Assembly: GCF_018069625.1 (NCBI RefSeq)
Contig: NZ_CP072941.1
Span: forward strand, 8,308,001 to 8,372,000
Source of the DNA: Streptomyces yatensis
GTDB taxonomy: Bacteria; Actinomycetota; Actinomycetes; Streptomycetales; Streptomycetaceae
Reading direction: 5' to 3'
DNA length: 64,000 nucleotides
Position numbers and translations under genes: made by a program. Shown one piece after another: positions 34,539 to 43,826 of the stretch. The notes beneath the pieces were generated by a model, which was given only the letters and a program-made list of their open reading frames with translations, was not told the DNA's origin and made no database searches. How positions within the stretch are numbered: position 1 is the first letter of the stretch; each line of letters opens with the position of its first letter.

Positions 34539-35678
34539 TTACACCGGGTCGATGCGGGAGATGCTGCCGCCTATGGCGAGCACGTACAGCTCGCCATCGC
34601 CGCCCTGCGCGAACGAGATGACCTCGCCGCCGTTGACGCCGAGGTCGTTCGCGCCGGTCACCTTGCCGTTCTCCATCTGCAGAGAGCGGACGGTGCCGTC
34701 GCAGTAGTCGCTGTACACGTACTGACCCTTGAGGTCCGGGATCGCGTTGCCTCGGTAGACGTAGCCGCCGGTCACCGAGCAGCCCAGATTGGTGCGGTCG
34801 TATTCGTGGACCGGCGGCACATGGTTCGCGGGCTCCGTGCCGCCGCGGAAGGGATGGGTGCCCTCCATCTGGGACCAGCCGTAATTCTCGCCGCCCTTGC
34901 TGTTCGCCGGGGCCCAGTCGATCTCCTCCCAGTCGTTCTGGCCGACGTCACCGATCAGCAGGTCGCCCGTGCCCGCGTCGAAGGAGAACCGCCACGGATT
35001 GCGCAGCCCGTACGCCCAGATTTCGTCCTTCGCGTCCGGGTCGTCCACGAACGGGTTGTCCGGCGGAATCGCGTACGGCTCGCCGCCGCTCGGGTCGATC
35101 CGCAGGATCTTGCCGAGGAGCGTGTCGAGTTTCTGCCCGTTGCCGTGCGGGTCGCCACCCGCGCCCCCGTCGCCCAAGGCGATGTAGAGGTAGCCGTCGG
35201 GGCCGAACTTGATGTCGCCGCCGTTGTGGTTCGAGTACGGCTGCGTCTGGGTGAGGACGGTGCGCCGGGTGTCCGGCTGGATCTTGCCGTCCCGCATGGC
35301 GAACTCGTCCACGGTGCTGGTGCCTTCGAGGTTCGTAAACGAGATGTAGAAGTGCGCGAATTCCTTGTCGAACGCGATGCCCAGCAGGCCGCGCTCGCCG
35401 TCGGTGGTGGTCTCGTCGGAGATGTCGAGGACGGGTTCGCCCAGTCCCTGATCATCCAGAACCCTTACGGTGCCCGGGCGCTCGGCAATCCAGACCGTAC
35501 CTCCGGGACCGGCGGCGCCGGCGGTCGGATTCTGGGCCGTGGCCACCTTCTTGAGCGCGACCTTCGCCGCTGCCTGCCGTGGGGCGGCGGGCTGGTCGGC
35601 GGAGGCCGTGGTCAGGGCGAGGGAAGCGACGAGGCAGATGGTGCCGATGATCGCCGAACTTCTGGTGCGAACTTTCAC
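34539..35678 (-). CDS. Secreted PQQ-dependent sugar dehydrogenase (sorbosone/glucose dehydrogenase fold)
   Basis: 379 residues. A signal peptide (IIGTICLVASLALTTASA) is followed by a six-bladed propeller with GGTVWIAERPGTVRVLD, GERGLLGIAFD, NHNGGDIKFGPDGYLYIALG, GKILRIDPSGG, WAYGLRNPWRFSFD and GENYGWSQMEG. The family oxidises aldoses outside the cell using PQQ and Ca2+; many actinobacterial members have unknown cofactor use. GTG at 35678 is preceded by AGGAGG. Two Cys (LGCSVTGG and DYCDG) may pair. Confidence 0.88.
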   Translation of the reverse strand: MKVRTRSSAIIGTICLVASLALTTASADQPAAPRQAAAKVALKKVATAQNPTAGAAGPGGTVWIAERPGTVRVLDDQGLGEPVLDISDETTTDGERGLLGIAFDKEFAHFYISFTNLEGTSTVDEFAMRDGKIQPDTRRTVLTQTQPYSNHNGGDIKFGPDGYLYIALGDGGAGGDPHGNGQKLDTLLGKILRIDPSGGEPYAIPPDNPFVDDPDAKDEIWAYGLRNPWRFSFDAGTGDLLIGDVGQNDWEEIDWAPANSKGGENYGWSQMEGTHPFRGGTEPANHVPPVHEYDRTNLGCSVTGGYVYRGNAIPDLKGQYVYSDYCDGTVRSLQMENGKVTGANDLGVNGGEVISFAQGGDGELYVLAIGGSISRIDPV

Positions 35679-35886
35679 CGTGATCCTCCTAGAGGCGGTG
35701 AATCGGGGGGTCACCTGGCTGCTTGGGCAGGTTCAGGGGGCGTCGCCCGCGCCAGCACGCAACCTGGGTGGGGGGATGGTGTGCTACTGGCCAGGAATGA
35801 GAATACTGGGACGGACGGGCTTGGTATAGACCAGAACGCCACCCGGCTATCGCCCCGCTGCCCCACGCATGTGACACGCTGGCCGC

Positions 35887-36453
35887 ATGAGCGTGAGCAC
35901 GAGGTGGAACGGTGACGAGTACCAGTCGCGGTTTGACCGCATCGCCGCCGAAGGCGGGGACATCCACGGTGAAGCCGCGCTGGTCCGGTCCTTCCGGCCC
36001 ACCACGGTCCTCGACGCGGGGTGCGGTACCGGCAGGGTGGCCATCGAGCTGGCCCGTCACGGGATCGACGTGGTGGGCGTGGACACCGACGAGTCGATGC
36101 TCGCCACCGCCCGGCGGCTGGCCCCGGAGATCCGCTGGCATCACCAGGATCTGGTCGACCTCGACCTGGGGTTGTCCTTCGATGTCGTGGTGCTGGCGGG
36201 CAATGTCCCTCTGTTCACCCCGCCGGGAACGGAACCGGCCCTGGTGGCCGGGGCGGCGGCCCACGTACGCCCGGCGGGGCGTCTCGTCGCGGGTTTCGCC
36301 CTGGACCGCGGTTACACACTGGACGACTACGACGCGCACTGCCGTGCGGCGGGACTCACCCTCGAAGCCAGGTACGCGACGTGGTCCCGCGACCCTTACA
36401 CCGACGGGAACTACGCCGTTTCCGTGCATGGCAAGGTGCATGGCAAGCCCTAG
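35887..36453 (+). CDS. Class I SAM-dependent methyltransferase
   Basis: 188 residues. VLDAGCGTGRVAIELAR is motif I and VVGVDTDESML motif II; WHHQDLVDLDLG and VVVLAGNVPLF follow. Minimal Rossmann fold with no extra domain. No clear ribosome binding site precedes the ATG. Substrate unknown; it converges on the flavoenzyme gene. Confidence 0.85.
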   Translation: MSVSTRWNGDEYQSRFDRIAAEGGDIHGEAALVRSFRPTTVLDAGCGTGRVAIELARHGIDVVGVDTDESMLATARRLAPEIRWHHQDLVDLDLGLSFDVVVLAGNVPLFTPPGTEPALVAGAAAHVRPAGRLVAGFALDRGYTLDDYDAHCRAAGLTLEARYATWSRDPYTDGNYAVSVHGKVHGKP

Positions 36454-36480
36454 CGCTGATTGCCAGGGGCCGGAGCGCCC

Positions 36481-38433
36481 TCACCGCGTGGACGCCATAC
36501 CGTGTCGTAGCGCGGAGGCGATTCTCGCGGCGGCTTCCCGGCCCTCGGCGATCGCGTGTGCGACACGTCGCGGCACCACGGCGTCGCCGATGGTGAGCAC
36601 CAGGGGGTTGGCGCAGTCCGGGGCGGTGCGTGGGCGGCGTTCCCCCACGACGACGACCTGGTCCGCCGCCACCGTCGTGGTCCCTCCGGAGGCGTGGTGA
36701 GCGACGGCGACGCCCTCGGGGCCGATGCCGGTTGCCGTGCACAGCGGCATGATGTCCAGGTCGCAGGTGCCTGACAGCCGTTGCAGCAGCTGGACGCGGC
36801 TCTCGGGCGGGATGGCTCCGGCGAAGGCCGTTCCCGGGGTGACGAAGGTGATGCGGGGAACTCCCGCGGCCACGGCCAGTTCCACGACATCGCATCCGGG
36901 CCACCAGCCGAATCCATCGTCGGCCACCAGCACATGGCCGGCACCGGCCAAGGACGCGACTCCCCGCGCCAGCGCGGCCGACGACCCCACCGCCCCGGCC
37001 TCGACCAGCGGTGACGTCTCCACCGCTCCCGTGGCCAGCACCACGGCGTCGAACGCGTCGAGTCCACCGCCCGGCTCCGCGGTCCGCCCCAGCCGTACAT
37101 CGACACCCATGGCGGACAGCGTCCGTTCGTAGAAGCCGAGCAGTGCGCCCCACCCGGCGCGGTGGGGCGCCAGGGCCGCCGTGGAGAGCTGTCCGCCCAG
37201 CCGGTCGGCGGCCTCGAAGAGGACGACATCCGCCACTTTGGCGCGGGCGAGGCTCAGCGCGCACTCCAGGCCCGCGGGTCCCGCCCCCACGACGGCCACG
37301 CGCCGTCCGGTGACGCGTGGCGGCTCCCATGCGCGCACCAGCGGTGCGGCGGGGCGACGCGGTTCGCCGGGCGGTGCGAGGTCCGGGTTGACCACGCACA
37401 GCAGTACCGGGTCGAACGTCCGGCAGTCCTCGTTGCAGGCCACGCAGGGCCGGACCTCCGTCTCACGTCCCGTGAGCACCTTGCGCGGCAGGTCCGGGTC
37501 GGCGATGAGGGCGCGCGCCATGCCCACCAGATCGGCTCCGGCCGCGAGGGCGTCCCCCACCGCGGCCGCGGTGCGGAAGGCGTGCGACGCAACGAGCGGC
37601 CGGGTGATGAGCGACCGCAGACGCGCCAGGTCGTCCAGCACCGGAGGGCGCTCGGTGGCCATGTCCCGGACGTATGTGGTGCGTACGCCGACGGTGACGT
37701 TGACGTAGTCGACCAACGGATCGACGGCGGGCAGCAGTTCGGCCAATTCGTCCGGGCTCAGTGCCACGTCCTCCGACGCGTCGACGCTGAGACGGACGCC
37801 CAGCGGTGCGGCGGGCGACAGTCCGCGTATCGCGGCGATCACACGTTCCAGCACCTCGAGCCCGTCGCGGCGCGGGTTGGTGCGTGGCGAGAGGAATTGC
37901 TCCAGCAGGTAGCCGTGGGCGGCGTGGAGTTCGATCCCGTCGAACCCGGCCGCCAGGGCGTGGGCGGACGATACGCGGAACGCCTCCACCACATCGTCGA
38001 TCTCGCTGCCGAGCAGGGCGCGCGGCGCTGTCGGCTCGCGGGGAGAACGTACGGCCGAGGGAGCGACCGGTGCGTAGTACGACGGTGCGCCGAGTGTCTC
38101 CCGGCCGAGATGGACAAGCTGGCAGACGGCGATCGCGCCTTCGGCGTGGATGGCGTTGACCCGCGCTCGCAGCGGCTGGACCGCCTCCGGGCGATGGAGC
38201 TGAAGGATGTTTCCCTGCCGTGGCGCGGACTCCGGCGCCACCGTCGTACCGCCGCAGATCAGCAGCGCCGCGCCGCCGGCCGCCAGCCGGCCCCAGTACT
38301 CGGCGTCGCCCCTGAGCGGCAGCCCGTCCCGTACGAAACCGCTGGCGTGGGCGGTGGCGACGAGCCGGTTGCGCAGGGTCAGTGAACCGAGGGTCAGCGG
38401 TGCGGCGGCGGCCGGAGGGTGTGATGCGGTCAC
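36481..38433 (-). CDS. Old Yellow Enzyme-type FMN/FAD/4Fe-4S oxidoreductase (2,4-dienoyl-CoA reductase-like)
   Basis: 650 residues. Residues 1-325 are the FMN TIM barrel (LRNRLVATAHASGFV, QLVHLGRE, ELHAAHGYLLEQFLSP). Residues about 329-345 hold CVACNEDCRTFDPVLLC, the four Cys for the 4Fe-4S cluster (spacing 2-3-11). Residues 370-640 are the FAD/NAD(P) module with VVGAGPAGLECALSLA. The layout matches 2,4-dienoyl-CoA reductase and trimethylamine/dimethylamine dehydrogenases. GTG at 38433 with GAGG upstream. It is divergent from icmF; both may belong to acyl-CoA metabolism, though this is only context. Confidence 0.9.
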   Translation of the reverse strand: MTASHPPAAAAPLTLGSLTLRNRLVATAHASGFVRDGLPLRGDAEYWGRLAAGGAALLICGGTTVAPESAPRQGNILQLHRPEAVQPLRARVNAIHAEGAIAVCQLVHLGRETLGAPSYYAPVAPSAVRSPREPTAPRALLGSEIDDVVEAFRVSSAHALAAGFDGIELHAAHGYLLEQFLSPRTNPRRDGLEVLERVIAAIRGLSPAAPLGVRLSVDASEDVALSPDELAELLPAVDPLVDYVNVTVGVRTTYVRDMATERPPVLDDLARLRSLITRPLVASHAFRTAAAVGDALAAGADLVGMARALIADPDLPRKVLTGRETEVRPCVACNEDCRTFDPVLLCVVNPDLAPPGEPRRPAAPLVRAWEPPRVTGRRVAVVGAGPAGLECALSLARAKVADVVLFEAADRLGGQLSTAALAPHRAGWGALLGFYERTLSAMGVDVRLGRTAEPGGGLDAFDAVVLATGAVETSPLVEAGAVGSSAALARGVASLAGAGHVLVADDGFGWWPGCDVVELAVAAGVPRITFVTPGTAFAGAIPPESRVQLLQRLSGTCDLDIMPLCTATGIGPEGVAVAHHASGGTTTVAADQVVVVGERRPRTAPDCANPLVLTIGDAVVPRRVAHAIAEGREAAARIASALRHGMASTR

Positions 38434-38563
38434 GGCGCCTCACTTCTGGGGAAGGGCCATCCGGGCACGCTCCATGAAGGGCGCATGGTCGAACCTAATC
38501 GAGTTCAAAGTTAGAGGTGGCCCCGGGGTGCCGTCAATCACAGGACCTGAGCTGGTGGACTGA

Positions 38564-38592
38564 TTGACGATGCGATGTGCCCTATCTAGTCT
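38564..38592 (+). promoter_or_regulatory. Likely icmF promoter (HrdB type)
   Basis: TTGACG (38564-38569), 17-base spacer, TAGTCT (38587-38592). Initiation would be near 38599, inside the inverted repeats that follow, about 140 bases before the icmF start. Confidence 0.6.
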
Positions 38593-38594
38593 TC

Positions 38595-38614
38595 GAACTG
38601 AAGTGAGTTCACTT
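38595..38614. promoter_or_regulatory. Overlapping inverted repeats at the predicted icmF transcription start
   Basis: AAGTGA-GT-TCACTT (38601-38614) and GAACT-N6-AGTTC (38595-38610) overlap the predicted +1. They fit a repressor site, probably for a TetR or MarR-type protein encoded elsewhere. Confidence 0.5.
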
Positions 38615-38686
38615 ACCGTCAATGCGGCCGGCTCGCCCTCGCGGGCTGTGCTGCTCTTCACACCGCCCCCGCCTCCAGTAATTTAC

Positions 38687-38698
38687 TAGGACGTCCTA
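38687..38698. promoter_or_regulatory. TAGGACGTCCTA palindrome upstream of icmF
   Basis: Perfect 12-base palindrome with symmetric-leaning flanks (ACTAGGACGTCCTACT), 44 bases before the ATG and overlapping a possible second -10 box TACTAT (38697-38702). Probable regulator site. Confidence 0.6.
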
Positions 38699-38741
38699 CT
38701 ATCTCTTCAGTCAGCGCCCTGACCTGTCTGGGAAGGCCCTC

Positions 38742-41700
38742 ATGAGTGATCTGCACCGTCCTGCGCACCCCGTCCGCCTGGTCACCGCCTCGGCGCTGTT
38801 CGACGGGCATGACGCGTCGATCAACATCATGCGGCGGATCTTCCAGTCCCAGGGCGCGGAGGTGATCCACCTCGGTCACAACCGGTCGGTGCGGGAGGTC
38901 GTGGACGCGGCGCTGGAGGAGGACGCGCACGGTGTCGCGGTCTCGTCCTACCAGGGCGGTCACGTGGAGTACTTCGAGTACCTGGTGGAGTCGCTGCGTG
39001 CCCAGGGGGCGGAGCACGTCCGGGTGGTGGGCGGTGGTGGCGGCGTCATCGTGCCCGAGGAGATCGACCGGCTGCGCGGCAGCGGAGTGACCATCTTCTC
39101 CCCGGAGGACGGGCAGCGGATGGGCCTGGCCGGGATGATCAACTCGGTGATCAAGGACTGCGACTTCGACCTGTGGGACGGCAGGCCGGCCGACATCGCC
39201 GCCCTGCTCGCCGGCGACCGGTTCGCGATCGCCCGCGCCATCACCGGCGCCGAACTCGGCAAGCTGTCCCCGGACTTCCTGGAACAGCTGCGTGCGGCCG
39301 CGGCGGCGCGGGTCACACCGGTGCTCGGCATCACCGGCACCGGCGGCTCGGGCAAGTCGTCGCTCACCGATGAGTTGGTGCGCCGGTTCCGCGTCGACCA
39401 GCAGGACAAGCTGCGGGTCGCGGTGATCGCGGTCGACCCGACCCGCCGTCGTGGCGGCGGTGCGCTGCTCGGCGACCGGATCCGGATGAACTCCCTGGAC
39501 GGGAACCGGGTGTTCTTCCGGAGCCTGGCCACGCGCAACAGCCGTGAGCTGCCGGAGCACCTGGCGGATGTGATCGACGTGGTGAAGGCCGCCGGGTTCG
39601 ACCTGGTGATCGTGGAGACGCCGGGCATCGGCCAGGGCGACGCGGCGATCGTGCCGTTCGTCGACACCTCGATGTATGTGATGACACCCGAGTTCGGCGC
39701 GGCCTCGCAGCTGGAGAAGATCGACATGCTCGACTTCGCCGACGTCGTGGCGATCAACAAGTTCGAGCGGCGTGGCGCCAAGGACGCGCTGCGCGATGTG
39801 GGCCGTCAACTGGTCCGCAACCGCGAGGCGTTCGGCATGCGGCCGGAGGAGATGCCGGTGTACGGCTCCTCGGCGGCCACGTTCAACGACGACGGTGTCA
39901 CCGCGCTGTACCAGCATCTGAAGGGCACGCTGGCCGAGAAGGGGCTGCCGCTGACCGAGGGCCGGCTGGCGCCCGTCGATGTGCGTCACTCCTCCGGTAT
40001 CCGGCAGGTGGTTCCGGCGGAGCGGGTGCGCTACCTCGCCGAGATCAGCGAGCTGGTCCGCGGGTACCACGCCGAGACCGACCGGCTGGCCGAGTCGGCC
40101 CGACGGGTGCAGCGGCTGGAGGCGGTGGAGGGCGAACTCGTCGAGGTCGGCTCCGACGCCGGGAATGTGCGGTCGCTGCTCGAGGACGCCCGCCGGAATC
40201 TCCCGCACGAGGTCACGGAACGCATCGAGAACTGGCCCGCCGTCGTGGCCTCGTACTCCGGCGACGAGCAGATCGTGAAAATACGGGACCGGGAGATCCG
40301 CACCACGCTCACCCGCGAGTCCCTGTCCGGCAACAAGATCCCCCGGGTCGCGCTGCCCCGCTTCACCGACCACGGGGAGCTGGTGCGGTTCTGGCGCCGG
40401 GAGAACCTGCCCGGCCACTTCCCGTTCACCGCCGGGGTGTTCCCGTTCAAGCGCGATGGCGAGGACCCGGCGCGGATGTTCGCGGGCGAGGGCGACCCGT
40501 TCCGTACCAACCGGCGTTTCAAGCTGCTGTCCGAGGGCCAGCCGGCCACCCGGCTGTCCACCGCGTTCGACTCCGTCACCCTCTACGGCCGTGACCCGGA
40601 CGAGCGCCCGGACAACTACGGCAAGGTCGGCACCTCCGGGGTGTCGGTGGCGACCCTGGAGGACATGAAGGCGCTCTTCGACGGCTTCGATCTGGTGGCG
40701 CAGACGACCTCGGTCTCCATGACCATCAACGGACCGGCGCCGGCCATCCTGGCGTTCTTCCTCAACACCACGATCGACCAGCAGATCGAGAGGTTCCGGA
40801 CCGCCGAGGGCCGCGACCCGTCGCCCGAGGAGGCGGCCGAACTGCGTGCGCACGCGCTGGGATCCGTGCGCGGCACGGTGCAGGCCGACATCCTCAAGGA
40901 GGACCAGGGCCAGAACACCTGCCTGTTCTCCACCGAGTTCTCGCTGCGGATGATGGCGGACATCCAGGAGTGGTTCATCGCCAACAAGGTCCGCAACTTC
41001 TACTCGGTGTCCATCTCCGGCTATCACATCGCCGAAGCCGGCGCGAACCCCATCAGCCAGCTGGCCTTCACCCTGGCCAACGGCTTCACCTACGTCGAGT
41101 CCTACCTCGCCCGGGGCATGCACATCGACGATTTCTCCCCGAACCTGTCGTTCTTCTTCTCCAACGGCATGGACCCCGAGTACTCCGTGCTCGGCCGGGT
41201 CGCCCGCCGGATCTGGGCGGTGGCGATGAAGGAGAAGTACGGTGCGAACGAGCGCAGCCAGAAGCTGAAGTACCACGTCCAGACCTCCGGCCGCTCGCTG
41301 CACGCCCAGGAGATGGACTTCAACGACATCCGCACCACGCTGCAGGCGCTCATCGCGATCTACGACAACTGCAACAGCCTGCACACCAACGCCTACGACG
41401 AGGCGGTCACCACCCCCACCGAGGACTCGGTCCGCCGGGCCCTGGCCATCCAGCTGATCATCAACCGCGAGTGGGGTCTGGCGATGAACGAGAACCCCCT
41501 GCAGGGGTCGTTCATCATCGACGAGCTCACCGATCTGGTGGAGGAGGCCGTCCTCGAGGAGTTCGAGCGGATCAGCGAGCGCGGCGGTGTGCTCGGGGCG
41601 ATGGAGACCGGCTACCAGCGCGGCCGTATCCAGGACGAGTCGATGCTGTACGAGCAGCGCAAGCACGACGGCACCCTGCCGATCATCGGCGTCAACACCT

Positions 41701-41972
41701 TCCGCAACCCGCATGCGGACACCGCCGAGCCCGACGCCATCGAACTGGCCCGCGCCACCGAGGAGGAGAAGCAGTCCCAGCTGGCGCGGGTGCGGGACTT
41801 CCAGGCCCGCCACCAGGAGACGGCCCATGCCGCGCTGGCCGCGCTCAAGGACGCGGCGATGAGTGACCGCAACGTCTTCACCGTCCTCATGGACGCCGCC
41901 CGGGTCTGCTCGCTGCAGCAGATCACCGACGCCTTCTTCGAGGTCGGCGGCCAGTACCGCCGCAACGTCTGA
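38742..41972 (+). CDS. icmF: Fused isobutyryl-CoA mutase
   Basis: 1076 residues. Order: B12-binding domain at about 1-140 (FDGHDASINIM carries the cobalt-ligand DxH region); G-protein chaperone domain at about 190-500 (GTGGSGKSSLTDELV is the P-loop, followed by VIAVDPTRRRGGG, IVETPGIGQGD and NKFERRGA); acyl-CoA mutase barrel at about 560-1076 (PGHFPFTAGVFPFKR, YSVSISGYHIAEAGA). This is the complete IcmF architecture, which interconverts isobutyryl-CoA and n-butyryl-CoA with adenosylcobalamin. GGGAAGG precedes the ATG. It is followed 40 bases later by a hydroxyacyl-CoA dehydrogenase. Intact, no missing motif. Confidence 0.97.
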   Translation: MSDLHRPAHPVRLVTASALFDGHDASINIMRRIFQSQGAEVIHLGHNRSVREVVDAALEEDAHGVAVSSYQGGHVEYFEYLVESLRAQGAEHVRVVGGGGGVIVPEEIDRLRGSGVTIFSPEDGQRMGLAGMINSVIKDCDFDLWDGRPADIAALLAGDRFAIARAITGAELGKLSPDFLEQLRAAAAARVTPVLGITGTGGSGKSSLTDELVRRFRVDQQDKLRVAVIAVDPTRRRGGGALLGDRIRMNSLDGNRVFFRSLATRNSRELPEHLADVIDVVKAAGFDLVIVETPGIGQGDAAIVPFVDTSMYVMTPEFGAASQLEKIDMLDFADVVAINKFERRGAKDALRDVGRQLVRNREAFGMRPEEMPVYGSSAATFNDDGVTALYQHLKGTLAEKGLPLTEGRLAPVDVRHSSGIRQVVPAERVRYLAEISELVRGYHAETDRLAESARRVQRLEAVEGELVEVGSDAGNVRSLLEDARRNLPHEVTERIENWPAVVASYSGDEQIVKIRDREIRTTLTRESLSGNKIPRVALPRFTDHGELVRFWRRENLPGHFPFTAGVFPFKRDGEDPARMFAGEGDPFRTNRRFKLLSEGQPATRLSTAFDSVTLYGRDPDERPDNYGKVGTSGVSVATLEDMKALFDGFDLVAQTTSVSMTINGPAPAILAFFLNTTIDQQIERFRTAEGRDPSPEEAAELRAHALGSVRGTVQADILKEDQGQNTCLFSTEFSLRMMADIQEWFIANKVRNFYSVSISGYHIAEAGANPISQLAFTLANGFTYVESYLARGMHIDDFSPNLSFFFSNGMDPEYSVLGRVARRIWAVAMKEKYGANERSQKLKYHVQTSGRSLHAQEMDFNDIRTTLQALIAIYDNCNSLHTNAYDEAVTTPTEDSVRRALAIQLIINREWGLAMNENPLQGSFIIDELTDLVEEAVLEEFERISERGGVLGAMETGYQRGRIQDESMLYEQRKHDGTLPIIGVNTFRNPHADTAEPDAIELARATEEEKQSQLARVRDFQARHQETAHAALAALKDAAMSDRNVFTVLMDAARVCSLQQITDAFFEVGGQYRRNV

Positions 41973-42012
41973 CCAGCCCCGGCACACCACCACCCCCCGG
42001 ATTGGATCTCAG

Positions 42013-42873
42013 ATGGATCCCGTTACCCGTCTCGGCGTCGTCGGCTGCGGCCTCATGGGCTCCGGCGTCGCCGAAGTCGCCGCCCGGCACGGCATCGATG
42101 TCCGTGTCGCCGAAGCCACCCCGGACGCCGCCGAGGCGGGCCGCCGTCGTCTGACCGCCTCCCTCGGCAGGGGCGTTCGGCGTGGCAAGCTCAGCGAGGA
42201 GGAGCGGGACCAGGCCCTCGCCCGGCTGTCCTTCACACATGACCTCGGTGAGCTGTCCGACCGCCAGTTCGTCATCGAGGCCGTCGCCGAGAACCGCGAC
42301 ATCAAGACCGATGTCCTGCGCGCCCTGGACAAGGTGGTGGAGGACCCGGCGGCGATCCTGGCCACCAACACCTCCTCGATTCCCATCGTCGACCTCGCGG
42401 TCGCCACGGAACGGCCCGCCCAGCTCATCGGCATGCACTTCTTCAACCCCGTGCCGGTGCAACAGCTGGTCGAGGTGATCCCCGCGCTCACCACCAGCCA
42501 GGAGACCGTGCGGCGCACCCACGACATCGCCCAGCAGCTCGGCAAGCAGGCCATCCAGGCACCCGACCGCTCCGGCTTCGTGGTCAACGCCCTCCTGGTG
42601 CCCTACCTGCTCAGCGCGGTGCGCATGGTGGAATCGGGTTCCGCCGTCCCGGACGACATCGACCGGGGCATGGAGCTCGGCTGCGCCCACCCCATGGGAC
42701 CGCTCCGGCTGCTCGACCTCATCGGCCTCGAGACCATCCAGGCGGTGGCCGAGTCGATGTACGAGGAGTTCAAGGAGCCCCTGTACGCACCGCCCGCGCT
42801 GCTGCGCCGCATGGTCGCGGCGGGCCATCTCGGCCGGAAGAGCGGACGTGGCTTCTACATCTACGACGCCTGA
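42013..42873 (+). CDS. 3-hydroxybutyryl-CoA dehydrogenase
   Basis: 286 residues. The N-terminal Rossmann domain starts LGVVGCGLMGSGVAEVAA. FVIEAVAENRDIK has the catalytic-region Glu, and LIGMHFFNPVPVQQLVEVI contains the catalytic His with the conserved NPVP. The C-terminal helical domain ends GRKSGRGFYIYD. It oxidises 3-hydroxybutyryl-CoA to acetoacetyl-CoA (or the reverse). Co-directional with icmF, so the pair would connect valine-derived isobutyryl-CoA with C4 acyl-CoA oxidation or supply ethylmalonyl/butyryl units. Confidence 0.93.
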   Translation: MDPVTRLGVVGCGLMGSGVAEVAARHGIDVRVAEATPDAAEAGRRRLTASLGRGVRRGKLSEEERDQALARLSFTHDLGELSDRQFVIEAVAENRDIKTDVLRALDKVVEDPAAILATNTSSIPIVDLAVATERPAQLIGMHFFNPVPVQQLVEVIPALTTSQETVRRTHDIAQQLGKQAIQAPDRSGFVVNALLVPYLLSAVRMVESGSAVPDDIDRGMELGCAHPMGPLRLLDLIGLETIQAVAESMYEEFKEPLYAPPALLRRMVAAGHLGRKSGRGFYIYDA

Positions 42874-42906
42874 GATCGACGCCTGACATCGTCGCCTGAC
42901 ATCGAC
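42862..42906 (+). repeat. 13-base tandem repeat spanning the stop codon of the dehydrogenase gene
   Basis: Units 42862-42874, 42875-42887 and 42888-42900 share the pattern (A/T)(A/T)CG(A/T)CGCCTGA(C/G), and a fourth partial unit follows. The stop TGA lies in the first unit. Confidence 0.8.
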
Positions 42907-42993
42907 CCCGTGGCGCCGGAAAGCCGCGCCGCGCGATGCGATTGACTGGGGCCCGCAAGAGCCGAACGACGCGGACTTCATGGGGGCCACGCA

Positions 42994-43578
42994 GTGCAAA
43001 GCAACGACACTCCGCTCATACCGGACGCGGCGTGGCTGGAGAAGCGACTGGGCGAAGGCGCGCTCTGGCGGCCGGACGAGGCTGGTCTGCCGGCCGAGCT
43101 GACCGACGCCCAGTCGAGGGAGTTCCTGCTCACGGTCGGTTTTCCGGCCGTCCGTCTCGACGTCGTAGGGCTCGACACCCGGCATGTACGGGACGAGGGC
43201 GGGCTGGAACCGTTCGACGCCGACGAGATCTACGGGAACCGCTACCCGGACGACGACTCGCCGCCCGAGAAGTTCTGCTTCACCGTGGCCACGCGGTACG
43301 ACCAGCACCTGATGCTCGAAGCGGCGGACGGTGGCATCACCCACTACGACCCCAACGGGTGGGACCACGGGGAGGGGTGGCAGGGACCGGCCGCCGATTC
43401 GCTCCCTCGGCTGGCCGTGCTCCTCGGGCTGATCGCCGAATCGAGCAATGCCCTGGGATCGGCGGACGAGGCCGTACGGGCGGCCGCCGTCACGGATCTG
43501 CGGGAGCGCATGGCCGACCTGGACCCGGACGTGGACGAATCCGCGTTCTGGGGCGAGATCTTCGAGGATCTGGGCTAG
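42994..43578 (+). CDS. SUKH-4-like protein (possible immunity protein)
   Basis: 194 residues, acidic and soluble. LPAELTDAQSREFLLTVGFP near residues 29-48 resembles the start of the SUKH/SMI1-KNR4 fold. The core continues ATRYDQHLMLEAADGGITHY with repeated aromatic residues, and the C-terminus is DLDPDVDESAFWGEIFEDL. SUKH proteins protect against polymorphic toxins or act as stress regulators. No toxin gene is beside it, so an immunity role is uncertain. GTG start at 42994. The stop codon lies inside a tandem repeat. Confidence 0.65.
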   Translation: MQSNDTPLIPDAAWLEKRLGEGALWRPDEAGLPAELTDAQSREFLLTVGFPAVRLDVVGLDTRHVRDEGGLEPFDADEIYGNRYPDDDSPPEKFCFTVATRYDQHLMLEAADGGITHYDPNGWDHGEGWQGPAADSLPRLAVLLGLIAESSNALGSADEAVRAAAVTDLRERMADLDPDVDESAFWGEIFEDLG

Positions 43579-43663
43579 GAGAGGATCTGGGCCGGGAGCG
43601 GGTCTGGGCCAGGAGCGCGTCGGGCCGGGAGCGGGTCTGGGCCGGGAGCGGGTCGGGCAGGCG
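43567..43663 (+). repeat. 17-base tandem repeat starting at the SUKH-like stop codon
   Basis: Five units of 16-17 bases with the pattern G(A/G)TCTGGGCC(A/G)GGAGCG (43567-43583, 43584-43600, 43601-43617, 43618-43633, 43634-43650) and a partial sixth. The TAG stop of the SUKH-like gene is in unit 1. The rest of the gap to 43826 holds nothing recognisable. Confidence 0.85.
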
Positions 43664-43826
43664 GTCGGCTGGGACCTGGCGCGGGCAGTGCGTCCTGTGC
43701 CGTGGGGTTGCCGTTTGTGCTGCATGCTGTGGAGGCTGAGGCTGAAGGGGCCCCAGCCGGTCGAGGACGGTCCGGCCCGCCGCCCCTCGGCCCGGTCCGG
43801 CCCGATACCAGGATGGAGAACACCCT

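Noticed and set aside
38658..41993. A very long minus-strand frame opposite icmF
   Set aside because: It has no domain motifs, and the plus strand encodes a complete IcmF. The frame is open because of high third-position GC.
42994..43578. Toxin-immunity pair
   Set aside because: The SUKH-like protein has no polymorphic toxin or secretion gene beside it, so only the fold similarity is reported.
43567..43663. CRISPR-like array
   Set aside because: Units are only 16-17 bases and directly adjacent, with no spacers and no cas genes; it is a minisatellite.
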